From contig JALVSY010000016.1 of assembly GCA_027036135.1 (NCBI GenBank), positions 372,001 to 436,000 of the forward strand: a stretch of 64,000 bases of DNA. The letters are read 5' to 3'. A model generated the notes under the pieces. The model saw only the letters and a list, made by a program, of their open reading frames with translations. It did not search any database and was not told the DNA's origin. A program made the position numbers and the translations under genes. Source of the DNA: Pyrodictiaceae archaeon (GTDB taxonomy: Archaea; Thermoproteota; Thermoprotei_A; Sulfolobales; Pyrodictiaceae). Positions 32,707 to 40,638 of the stretch are shown here, in pieces; the first letter of the stretch is position 1, and the number at the start of each line of letters is the position of its first letter.

Positions 32707-35028
32707 ATGAGTAGTCCACAACCCCAGCTAATGGTTGCACTCGTTACCATAGTAGCGCTTGTAGCAGGGATAGTCATTGGAGGCCTCTACTTCGGGGCAC
32801 TAAGCAAACCCAGTACAATAACTGTGCAGGGAAGCAGTACCTATACTAGCACAGCTACCGCTACAGGCCAAGCACGGACCAACGCCTCCGTATCTGGTAT
32901 CACGGAGGCATCGTTGCCGGGGTTATCATTGTCCTGGAATCAGGTAGAGAAGCTAGCAAGCATACTAGGCGCAGGGAGAGAGACGCAGACACCAGTATAC
33001 GTGCCAGCTGTAACAGTTGCTACGCCTACGTTTACATTTATCCCGGCTTATGCCTCGGGGATCGCCCCCTTAAAGGGTGCCGAAACGTCGACGTCTCAGA
33101 TAGCTGAGGTACAGCAACAGCTATCCGAGCTAGTAATGCAGCCAGCAGAGGTAACGTTACCGAGCGGCGCTCGTCTCTACTATAGTGGTACTAATGTTCA
33201 GGTTAGTGGCGTGGATGAACCAGACATAGTCAAGACTAATGGAATACACATATTCATTGCTCGGGGCCAGCTGGTTGAGATATACCGTGCTTATCCCGCT
33301 AAGGAGCTAGCATTACTAAACACTATTAATATCAAGAAGATAGTTGAGGGGCTTGCTGGCAAGGAGTACTTAGCACTAGTAACTAATAACAAGACGCAAA
33401 TAATAGCGCCTATAAAGAGAAGCGTCTACATACCAGGACTCTTCACGAAAGGCGACAAAGTCATAGTAGTGGCGACTGAGACTCGTTGGCCCGGCCCACT
33501 ACAGCCAAGAACCTGGATCCTAGTCCTAGATGGTAGCGGTAAGGTGGTCCACTACGCTGTTATGGATGGCTACTTCTACGACGCGAGGCTAAGCAATGAG
33601 ACACTCGTGCTGGTAATGAGCCTGGGTAACATAGTCCGCCCAATACTCTTCCTAGGCCCCTCTAGAGCCATAGCGCCGGCACCGGTGCTCGTCGGTGCAC
33701 CCACGGTTCAGACAGTGGTCGCGAGCATAGACCTAGAGACATGGAATGCCTCAACAATCTCGCTGGTAGGTGCTACGCCCTCCTCGCTATACATGACTCC
33801 TAGCGGCGATATCTACGTAGTACTACCTGGCTCGATAGAGGAGCTACAGAAGCTGGCCTCGATGAGCCCCGAGGAGGCGGCGAAGAAGCTTAAGGAGCTA
33901 GTCATGCGCAGATACTATGAGAACTCAACAATACTGCACCTAAGAGTAAGCAAGGGCGCCGGGCTAGAACTAGTAGCAACAGGCAGTGTTCCCGGGCGTA
34001 TATGGAAGCAGTGGATGCTAGACGTGTACAACAACACCTTACGGATAGTCACGGAGAGCTGGGAGGGAGGCCTAAGAGTAAGCCTCTACATACTAGACGC
34101 CGAGACACTAAAGCCCATAGGTATGCTGAGAAACATAGCCCTCAACGAGAGAGTGTATGCAATAAGATTCATCGGTGACACCTTGTACCTCGTGACCTAT
34201 CGCAGCATCGACCCCTTGTTCGCGATAGATCTAAGCAACCCAGCCAAGCCGCGAGTAATAGGCTACGTGAAGTCACCCGGCTTTGACGAATACCTACACC
34301 CCGTTACGAAGAACTTGCTGATAGGCGTGGGGCGAGAAAAGGGATGGGTAAGACTAACACTCTACCAAATAATGAGTAACCGCAGCGTAGCGATAACAGA
34401 GAGGCTCTACCTAAAGGGCTACACGTGGAGCCCAGTACTAGATACTAGGAGAGGACACAGAGCCTTCACTCTAGACCCGCTACACGGCTACATACTGATA
34501 CCAGTGAGGATATGGAGATGCTACTCGGCACAGGAAGGCATAGCAGTGGTAAAACTATACACAAAGAAGCCCGACATAAGACTAGTAAGAGTTCTCCCGC
34601 ACAGGTACCCTGACCGCGCACTATTCATAAACGATACAATATACAGTGTCTCTTCTACAAACCCCGTTGAGAGAGTAAAAGCCTTCAACGCGAAGACGCT
34701 GAAGGAGATAGCCTCAGCGCCAAAGCCCCTAGCAGCGACAATAGCACAGATAACAAGTAACCCAGAGAACTTCCAAGACAAGGCAGTAATTATCAGGGGC
34801 AAGTCGCTGCTCTGGAAAGGCCTAGACTACGCACCACCCGTCTCGAAGAGCGACTGGGTACTCGACGACAGCACGGGCAGAATATACGTGGCAGCTTACT
34901 CGCCATACCAGTGCAAAGGCACAGCACCCCCCGAGGGAGCAGAGGTAGAGGTAGTAGGGATAGTGAAGATGAGCTGGACAAAGCACCCCTACATAGTACC
35001 AGTCGAGGTAAAAATAGTCAGGAAGTAA
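32707..35028 (+). CDS. Secreted beta-propeller protein (PF09826-like) with C-terminal OB-like domain
   Basis: A 773-aa membrane-anchored protein. N-terminal hydrophobic anchor (about 8-30), Ser/Thr linker (TYTSTATATGQARTNASVSG), then the family signature VSGVDEPDIVKTNGIHIF near residue 170 and a long series of beta-blades (e.g. PASLYMTPSGDIYVVLPGS-type repeats, AIDLSNPAKPRVIGYV, DTRRGHRAFTLDP). The last 95 residues (DKAVIIRGKSLLWKG ... VEVVGIVKMSW) look like an OB-fold. Function unknown for the family; it is extracellular. It may work with the divergent regulator/stalk pair. Confidence 0.85.
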   Translation: MSSPQPQLMVALVTIVALVAGIVIGGLYFGALSKPSTITVQGSSTYTSTATATGQARTNASVSGITEASLPGLSLSWNQVEKLASILGAGRETQTPVYVPAVTVATPTFTFIPAYASGIAPLKGAETSTSQIAEVQQQLSELVMQPAEVTLPSGARLYYSGTNVQVSGVDEPDIVKTNGIHIFIARGQLVEIYRAYPAKELALLNTINIKKIVEGLAGKEYLALVTNNKTQIIAPIKRSVYIPGLFTKGDKVIVVATETRWPGPLQPRTWILVLDGSGKVVHYAVMDGYFYDARLSNETLVLVMSLGNIVRPILFLGPSRAIAPAPVLVGAPTVQTVVASIDLETWNASTISLVGATPSSLYMTPSGDIYVVLPGSIEELQKLASMSPEEAAKKLKELVMRRYYENSTILHLRVSKGAGLELVATGSVPGRIWKQWMLDVYNNTLRIVTESWEGGLRVSLYILDAETLKPIGMLRNIALNERVYAIRFIGDTLYLVTYRSIDPLFAIDLSNPAKPRVIGYVKSPGFDEYLHPVTKNLLIGVGREKGWVRLTLYQIMSNRSVAITERLYLKGYTWSPVLDTRRGHRAFTLDPLHGYILIPVRIWRCYSAQEGIAVVKLYTKKPDIRLVRVLPHRYPDRALFINDTIYSVSSTNPVERVKAFNAKTLKEIASAPKPLAATIAQITSNPENFQDKAVIIRGKSLLWKGLDYAPPVSKSDWVLDDSTGRIYVAAYSPYQCKGTAPPEGAEVEVVGIVKMSWTKHPYIVPVEVKIVRK

Positions 35029-35099
35029 GCCCGGTAAGAAACGCTCCCTTAGTTATTTTCACGGATAAGCCCTTTTTCAGCGGAGATGGTGATACGTTC

Positions 35100-35507
35100 T
35101 TACTCCTTTTTCTGGCCAAGCTCCTCCCTTAGTCTGGCAAGGAACTCTTCCCGGTCAACAATAGCCCTCTCGTGCACACCGTGCCCTATCTTCTTGCCAT
35201 TCCACCACGCTTCTACCCAGAACAAGAGCCTCCTGCCATCAACGCTTAGGAGCTCTGCACGCACCTCCACCTCGGCCCCAATTGGAGCAGCCCTCAGATG
35301 CCTCACATCAACACCTATCCCAACCGTGGTCTTTCCCTCTGGCAGGTACTTCTGCGCGAGCTCCAGCGCAGTAGACTCCATGAAGAGTATCATGGAGGGA
35401 GTAGAGAGGACAGCGACATCTCCAGAACCTAGGTGGCTAGCAGCATGCTCCTCCCTAACCACAAACCTCTTTGTGTGAGCCAGTCCCTTCACGAGCCCAG
35501 AAGCCAT
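35100..35507 (-). CDS. Hotdog-fold thioesterase (FlK-like)
   Basis: A 135-aa single hotdog domain. The segment HLGSGDVAVLSTPSMILFME followed by GIGVDVRHLRAAPIGAEVEV and KKIGHGVHERAIVD matches the fluoroacetyl-CoA thioesterase-like family (the conserved xSTPxMxxxME and HLxAxPxGxxV elements). It probably hydrolyses small acyl-CoAs. Convergent with the beta-propeller gene; a short T-rich spacer lies between. Confidence 0.88.
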   Translation of the reverse strand: MASGLVKGLAHTKRFVVREEHAASHLGSGDVAVLSTPSMILFMESTALELAQKYLPEGKTTVGIGVDVRHLRAAPIGAEVEVRAELLSVDGRRLLFWVEAWWNGKKIGHGVHERAIVDREEFLARLREELGQKKE

Positions 35508-35761
35508 GGCTCTGCAACCCCCGTCTTATCCGGGGAAACCATGTACTAGTATTGCCGGTAGGGCTATACAAGGCCAATGTCGCTGATAATCAGCCTCGTT
35601 TTCTCCTCATCTAGGGGGAGAAATAAGGCTCTTCAGCGAGGAGATAATAGGGTTAGCATGGGAGGCCCCGCTGACAGGGCCGAGGAGGGCCCATTTTCCG
35701 GGGAGGAGGCGGGGCCGGGATCTTCTCGCCCCATCATTGTCTTCGAGGAGATGGTGGAGCG
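35508..35761. other. Intergenic, 254 bp, no gene seen
   Basis: GC-rich spacer. A plus-strand frame (35577-35846) runs through it but is Gly/Arg-rich with no family resemblance and overlaps the real downstream gene in another frame. Confidence 0.4.
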
Positions 35762-36160
35762 GTGGAGGGCTTGGATGGCTACGAGGCTGGTTTGCGTGCC
35801 TATGCAGTGTTGCTTATACTGGGGGGGAGTGCCGAGGAGGCGTTGAGGCGGTTATCCGAGTACTATGGTGTTCCTGCTCCGCGCCTAAGGGTTGGGCTGC
35901 CTAAGAGGCATGCCCGTGCACTTGGGTGCTACGAGCCGGGGCGTAGGCTGATATGTTTGCGTAGCTCCCGTGAGTACCGTGACCCCTTCGTGGTTCTTCA
36001 CGAGTTTTATCATCACTTGCGTAGCGCTAGGGCAGAGTTCGCTGGGAGCGAGAAAAGCGCCGACAACTATGCTCTTAGCTCGATAAGGCTTTGTCTCCAC
36101 ATATATGGCGAGGAGTGTAGAAAAGCCCTTCGTGAGGCTAGGGAGCTAGGCCTTGTATAG
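35762..36160 (+). CDS. Small HEXXH metallopeptidase-like protein
   Basis: A 132-aa protein from GTG 35762. It carries VVLHEFYHHLRSARAEF (HEXXH at about residue 80), a zinc-binding helix, followed by SEKSADNYALSSIRL where the Glu or Asp could be the third ligand (E/D-x2-A-x-Y pattern). Two N-terminal Cys-containing segments (RALGCYEPGRRLICLRSS) precede it. Comparable small proteins are known as minigluzincin- or IrrE-like domains, but the assignment is loose. Its end overlaps the peptide transporter ATPase gene by 15 bp, convergent. Confidence 0.65.
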   Translation: MEGLDGYEAGLRAYAVLLILGGSAEEALRRLSEYYGVPAPRLRVGLPKRHARALGCYEPGRRLICLRSSREYRDPFVVLHEFYHHLRSARAEFAGSEKSADNYALSSIRLCLHIYGEECRKALREARELGLV

Positions 36161-37186
36161 CCAGCACGCTACCCAGTGATTAGTCTCCACCTCTACTAGT
36201 GGCGGCTCTTCTCTCCGGCAGCGATCAAAGGCCTTGGGGCATCTTGGGTGGAATCTGCATCCGGGCGGCGGGTTTATCGGGCTCGGTGGCTCGCCTATAA
36301 CCTTTATCGCTGGCTTCCTCTTGGCCAGCTCTGGGTCTGGTATCGGTATCGAGGCTAGCAGCATCTGTGCATATGGGTGGAGTGGTTTCTCGAATACCTC
36401 CTCGGCTGGGCCTAGCTCAACTATCTTGCCGACGTACATCACGGCTATGTAGTCGCTCATATACCTTACAACGCCTAGGTCGTGGCTTATGAATAGGTAT
36501 GTGAGGTTCCTTGAGCGCTGTAGCTCCTTGAGCAGGTTCAGTATTTGCGCCTGCACTGATACATCGAGAGCAGAGGTTGGCTCATCTAGTACGAGGAACT
36601 CTGGGTTAACAGCTAGTGCCCTAGCGATTGCTATTCTCTGTCTCTGCCCGCCACTAAACTCGTGAGGATACCTATAAACATGTGTCTCGTTGAGCCCTAC
36701 CTCCTCGAGCAGCTTCACTATGTAGGAGTAGGGGTCGTCGGGGACCATGTGGTGTACCTTTAGGGCCTCCATTATTATGTCGTAGACTGTTTGTCTCGGG
36801 TCAAGGCTGCCATAGGGGTCCTGAAACACCATCTGAGCCTTCTTGCGGAACTCCTTGAGCCTCTTGCCACGGAGCTTTGTTATATCCCGGCCCTCGAAGT
36901 ATATCTTGCCCCCAGTTGGCTCAATGAGCTTTAACAATAATCGTCCAACAGTTGTCTTACCGCTACCACTCTCCCCGACCAAGCCCAGCGTCTTACCCTT
37001 CGGAATCATAAACGATACGTCATCAACAGCCCTCACGTAGCCAACTACACGGAATATACCTCTCACCGGGAAGTACTTCTTAAGATGATAAGCGATTACT
37101 AGGGGCTCCTCGCCCGGGAAGAGCCTGCTAAGCGCATTAGCGGCCTCCATGTATTCCCCACTATACTGTTCCGAGACGAGAGCCAA
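36146..37186 (-). CDS. dppF: Peptide ABC transporter ATPase, DppF/OppF type
   Basis: A 346-aa ATPase. Walker A GESGSGKTT (about residue 70), Q-loop MVFQDPYGSLDPR, signature FSGGQRQRIAIARAL, Walker B FLVLDEPTSALD, H-loop FISHDLG, and the oligopeptide-type C-terminal Cys region (CRFHPRCP, CRREEPPL) typical of Opp/Dpp subunits. Last gene of a four-gene unit transcribed leftwards. Energises import of di/oligopeptides together with the preceding gene product. Confidence 0.95.
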   Translation of the reverse strand: MALVSEQYSGEYMEAANALSRLFPGEEPLVIAYHLKKYFPVRGIFRVVGYVRAVDDVSFMIPKGKTLGLVGESGSGKTTVGRLLLKLIEPTGGKIYFEGRDITKLRGKRLKEFRKKAQMVFQDPYGSLDPRQTVYDIIMEALKVHHMVPDDPYSYIVKLLEEVGLNETHVYRYPHEFSGGQRQRIAIARALAVNPEFLVLDEPTSALDVSVQAQILNLLKELQRSRNLTYLFISHDLGVVRYMSDYIAVMYVGKIVELGPAEEVFEKPLHPYAQMLLASIPIPDPELAKRKPAIKVIGEPPSPINPPPGCRFHPRCPKAFDRCRREEPPLVEVETNHWVACWLYKA

Positions 37187-37205
37187 GGGCCTAGTTCACC
37201 CCCTA

Positions 37206-38225
37206 TTACCCAGGTAAGCTCGCTTTCCCGGTATACAGGTGGCATGCTACGCGGTGGCTCTCGTTGACCCATATCTCGGGTGGTCTCTCTTCCCTACAGA
37301 TATCCATGGCGTGTGGACATCTTGGGTGGAATCTGCATCCGGGCGGCGGGTATATCAGATTAGGCACCGTTCCCGGTATCGACTCGAGCTTATCCATTCT
37401 CCTCAACGGATTAGGCACTGCTCTCAACAATAGCCTCGTGTACGGGTGTAATGGGTTCTTGAATAGCTCCTCTGTCGGTGCCTCCTCAACAATTGTTCCC
37501 GCGTACATTACTGCTACTCTGTCACACATCTCAGCGACGAGGCCCATGTTATGGGTTATCAATAGTATGGTGAGTCCTTCCTCCTTCTTGAGCTTGCGCA
37601 GTAGCTCCATTATCTGTGCCTGCACAGTAGCGTCAAGGGCGGTTGTGGGCTCATCGGCTATTACTAGCTTCGGGTTATTCGCAAGAGCAGTAGCTATCAC
37701 CGCTCTCTGCTTCATACCGCCACTGAGCTCGTGCGGGTAGGCCTTTACGCGTCTCTCTGGGTCTGGGATGAGGGTTTTCCGGAGCAACTCCACAGCATGT
37801 GGTATGCCTTCCTTGATCCTCCTAATCCTGCCGTGTACCAGCATTGTCTCGGCTATCTGGTAGCCAATAGTGTAGAGTGGGTCAAGAGCTGTGCCGGGGT
37901 CCTGGAAGATATATGTTATCTCGTTGCCGCGTATCTTCTTAACCTCTTCCTCGCTAAGCGCTAGGATATCGATACGCCTACTCGGCTCAGGGTAATAGTA
38001 GACCTTGCCCTTCTCGATCCTACCTGGTGGAAGTATTAGCTTAGTAAGGGCGCGTGATGTGACGGACTTGCCGCATCCCGTCTCGCCCACGAGGCAATAG
38101 GTTTCGCCGCGCTCGATGCAGAAGCTAACACCCTCAATAGCACGTACCACGCCAGCATATGTGTAGAAATATACATAGAGATCGTGCACCTCTATTATTG
38201 GGTCATTACAGCGTAGCTCAGTCAT
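37206..38225 (-). CDS. dppD: Peptide ABC transporter ATPase, DppD/OppD type
   Basis: A 339-aa ATPase with Walker A GETGCGKSVTS, Q-loop YIFQDPGTALDPL, signature LSGGMKQRAVIATAL, Walker B LVIADEPTTALD and ITHNMGLV, plus the oligopeptide C-terminal domain with CRFHPRCP and MDICREERPPE. Starts 12 bp after the permease gene. About 33 bp around the CRFHPRCP codons are identical at DNA level to the same place in dppF. Confidence 0.95.
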   Translation of the reverse strand: MTELRCNDPIIEVHDLYVYFYTYAGVVRAIEGVSFCIERGETYCLVGETGCGKSVTSRALTKLILPPGRIEKGKVYYYPEPSRRIDILALSEEEVKKIRGNEITYIFQDPGTALDPLYTIGYQIAETMLVHGRIRRIKEGIPHAVELLRKTLIPDPERRVKAYPHELSGGMKQRAVIATALANNPKLVIADEPTTALDATVQAQIMELLRKLKKEEGLTILLITHNMGLVAEMCDRVAVMYAGTIVEEAPTEELFKNPLHPYTRLLLRAVPNPLRRMDKLESIPGTVPNLIYPPPGCRFHPRCPHAMDICREERPPEIWVNESHRVACHLYTGKASLPG

Positions 38226-38237
38226 GGCCCCGTCCCC

Positions 38238-39416
38238 CTAGGCCTCTTGCGCCTCCTCCTTGGCCACGATTTTCTTCACCTTGAACTCTATGCTCCTCCT
38301 AGTCCTCGGATCAAATGCGTCTCTCAATGCATCGCCGAGAAGGTTGAACCCGAAGACTGTCAAGAATATGAAGAGAGTTGGAAATGCTACTAGCCACCAT
38401 GCATATGGGAAATACTGGGAGCCATCGTAGATTATGCGGCCCCAATCAGCTAGTGGCGGTACAGCTCCAAGACCGAGAAAGCTTAAAGCAGCCTCTGTCA
38501 GTATGGCACCGCCCAAATCCATTGTTATATATGCCAGTATCGGCCCGATCATATTTGGTAGTATGTGCTTAAGCATTATGCTTAAATCTGATACTCCAAG
38601 GGCCTTAGCAGCCTCTACGTATGTATTCTCCCTCACGCTTAGCGCTGAGCCTCTGACAAGCCTAGTATACCCAGGCCACCATACAGCCCATAGCGCAATT
38701 ATGACTGATAAGAGGCTCGCCAGAGCAGGATAATCTATTCGCTTTACCGCAAATAAATAGCCTAATATCTCGGCTATTTCCATGTGGCGCTTAAACCATC
38801 CCTGGATAGCATAGGGTAATGTAGCTGATAACGCCATTGCGAGGATTAGGCCAGGAAATGCTAGGAACATGTCGGTTATCCTCATTATTACTTCGTCAAC
38901 AATGCCGCCATAGTAACCAGATATTAATCCAAGTATTATGCCTATACCAGAGCCTATGCTAACAACAAGTATTGAAACAAGAAGACTAGTCCGTGCACCA
39001 TAAAGTATTCTGCTCCATAAATCTCGTCCATAGTTATCGCTACCAAGCAAGAACTTAAACTTGCCTGGATGGACACCCATACGTATGCAATAGTCTTTAT
39101 GAGGTATGGTTATTACTGTGCCTGGAGGTGCTAGACGTGCCTTAAGATCGCATAGTACTAGCCCGGTCCTATAGCTTAGCGGAGCTAAATATGGTCCGAA
39201 AATAGCTAGAAATATAAAGAATGCAACGAGAACAGCCCCTGCTATACCGAGCGGCGACCTGTTCAGCGTATAGAACATTAGTTTCCATTCTTCTATACGT
39301 CCTCGGTTTTTGCTTTTCCATCCAGGTTTTACTTTATCCATAAATGATGCATAGGCGTCGATAATAGCATCACTTAGCTTGTCTAGGGGATTCTTTACGT
39401 AAACGTACTCCGGCAT
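38238..39416 (-). CDS. dppC: Peptide ABC transporter permease, DppC type
   Basis: A 392-aa inner-membrane permease with an N-terminal cytoplasmic extension, first TM near residue 60 (LGIAGAVLVAFFIFLAIFGP), an insert between TM1 and TM2 (LLGSDNYGRDLWSRILYGARTSL), and the EAA loop for the ATPases (YVEAAKALGVSDLSIMLKHILPN). C-terminal fold FGFNLLGDALRDAFDPR is the DppC hallmark. Operon middle member; slightly longer than usual because of the extracytoplasmic insert. Confidence 0.95.
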   Translation of the reverse strand: MPEYVYVKNPLDKLSDAIIDAYASFMDKVKPGWKSKNRGRIEEWKLMFYTLNRSPLGIAGAVLVAFFIFLAIFGPYLAPLSYRTGLVLCDLKARLAPPGTVITIPHKDYCIRMGVHPGKFKFLLGSDNYGRDLWSRILYGARTSLLVSILVVSIGSGIGIILGLISGYYGGIVDEVIMRITDMFLAFPGLILAMALSATLPYAIQGWFKRHMEIAEILGYLFAVKRIDYPALASLLSVIIALWAVWWPGYTRLVRGSALSVRENTYVEAAKALGVSDLSIMLKHILPNMIGPILAYITMDLGGAILTEAALSFLGLGAVPPLADWGRIIYDGSQYFPYAWWLVAFPTLFIFLTVFGFNLLGDALRDAFDPRTRRSIEFKVKKIVAKEEAQEA

Positions 39417-39439
39417 GACAAGTCACCTGTTCAAGAACT

Positions 39440-40438
39440 TTAATACCTTACACGTGGATCTATTACACCGTAAAGTATATCTACTAGGAGATTCACCGTG
39501 ATGTATATTATTGCTACGAAGAACACGCCTGCTACCAATGTTAAATAATCAAAGTTGTAGATGGCTTGGAGTAGATAGCGTCCAAGACCCGGTAACCCGA
39601 ATATGGTCTCAATTATCGGGGCCCCTGCAAGAAGTCCACCAAACATTAAGCCAAGTATTGTTATTACTGGTGTTAATGAGTTCTTGAGAATGTGCATGTA
39701 TATTCTACGCTTAGGGAATCCTCTCGCTTCCATAAAGACAACGTACTCGCTGCTCATTGCGTCAAGGAAACTATTTCTCGTGACCCTTGTTATGACGCCT
39801 ATGCCTGCAAGGGCTAGGAGGAATGCGGGTAGCCACATCCTTTTTACGAAGATTAGGAGATAGTGGCAGTCGCATTTGAGGAGGGCATCTATTGGAGGAA
39901 TACCAGTTATCTTATATTTTGGTAAAGGCATTCCAGCGAGGGCGACTAAGCCGTGTGGCTGAAGCCAGAAAATCAAAATATAGGCTATCCCGAATATGGG
40001 CGTCGATATACCTATTAATGCAAATGCTCTTGCTACGTTATCTATCCATGTGTTCCTCTTTATGGCGGACAGTACGCCTAAGGGTATGCCTATTGCAACT
40101 ATTAATATGAACGAGAATAATGTTAATGGGAGTGTTACTTGGAGAAGTCTTGTGGTTATGGATTTCCATATGTTCGTATTTGTTACTGGGCTTATTGCTT
40201 TCCCGGACAATATGTTCTTCATAAAATAGTAGTATTGCACATACCATGGGGAATTTAAGTGGTATTCTTTTATAAGTAACTCTACGGTTTGCTTAGATGC
40301 TTTTATACCACCAGCCCATAGCTGTGCAGGATTACCGGGAATCATTACTGCTATTATAAACACTATGAATGTTGCGCCAATTAGCGTCGGAACGAAGGTC
40401 AGTAATCTTCTTATTAGGAACTTCTTCAGCTCAGCCAC
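39440..40438 (-). CDS. dppB: Peptide ABC transporter permease, DppB type
   Basis: A 332-aa permease beginning KFLIRRLLTFVPTLIGATFI and ending VDILYGVIDPRVRY, both diagnostic of DppB. The EAA loop is YVVFMEARGFPKRRIYMHIL. Six hydrophobic segments are visible. First gene of the leftward unit; the divergent binding-protein gene starts 200 bp away. Confidence 0.95.
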   Translation of the reverse strand: MAELKKFLIRRLLTFVPTLIGATFIVFIIAVMIPGNPAQLWAGGIKASKQTVELLIKEYHLNSPWYVQYYYFMKNILSGKAISPVTNTNIWKSITTRLLQVTLPLTLFSFILIVAIGIPLGVLSAIKRNTWIDNVARAFALIGISTPIFGIAYILIFWLQPHGLVALAGMPLPKYKITGIPPIDALLKCDCHYLLIFVKRMWLPAFLLALAGIGVITRVTRNSFLDAMSSEYVVFMEARGFPKRRIYMHILKNSLTPVITILGLMFGGLLAGAPIIETIFGLPGLGRYLLQAIYNFDYLTLVAGVFFVAIIYITVNLLVDILYGVIDPRVRY

Positions 40439-40570
40439 ACTATCACCGCTGCCCAGGGAGTTTCTTTATATGGTTCTCCTTGCCTCTCCTCTCCTACTGG
40501 CCCCCTATTAGTACTTCCTCGGCTCAGTGCCCTAGCGATACAGATTGTTTATATTCTGCCAAGCGGCGCC

Positions 40571-40580
40571 GAATATTTAA
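40571..40580 (+). promoter_or_regulatory. TATA-like element for the peptide-binding protein gene
   Basis: GAATATTTAA lies about 60 bp before the ATG at 40639 in the divergent dppB/binding protein spacer. A second TATA-like tract (TTTATATT at 40548-40555) may serve either direction. No operator symmetry was noticed. Confidence 0.4.
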
Positions 40581-40638
40581 GGGGGTTCTATTAGTGGTTG
40601 CAATAGTGAGGCTGTAAAGAGAGTGAAAGGTGGGTTAT

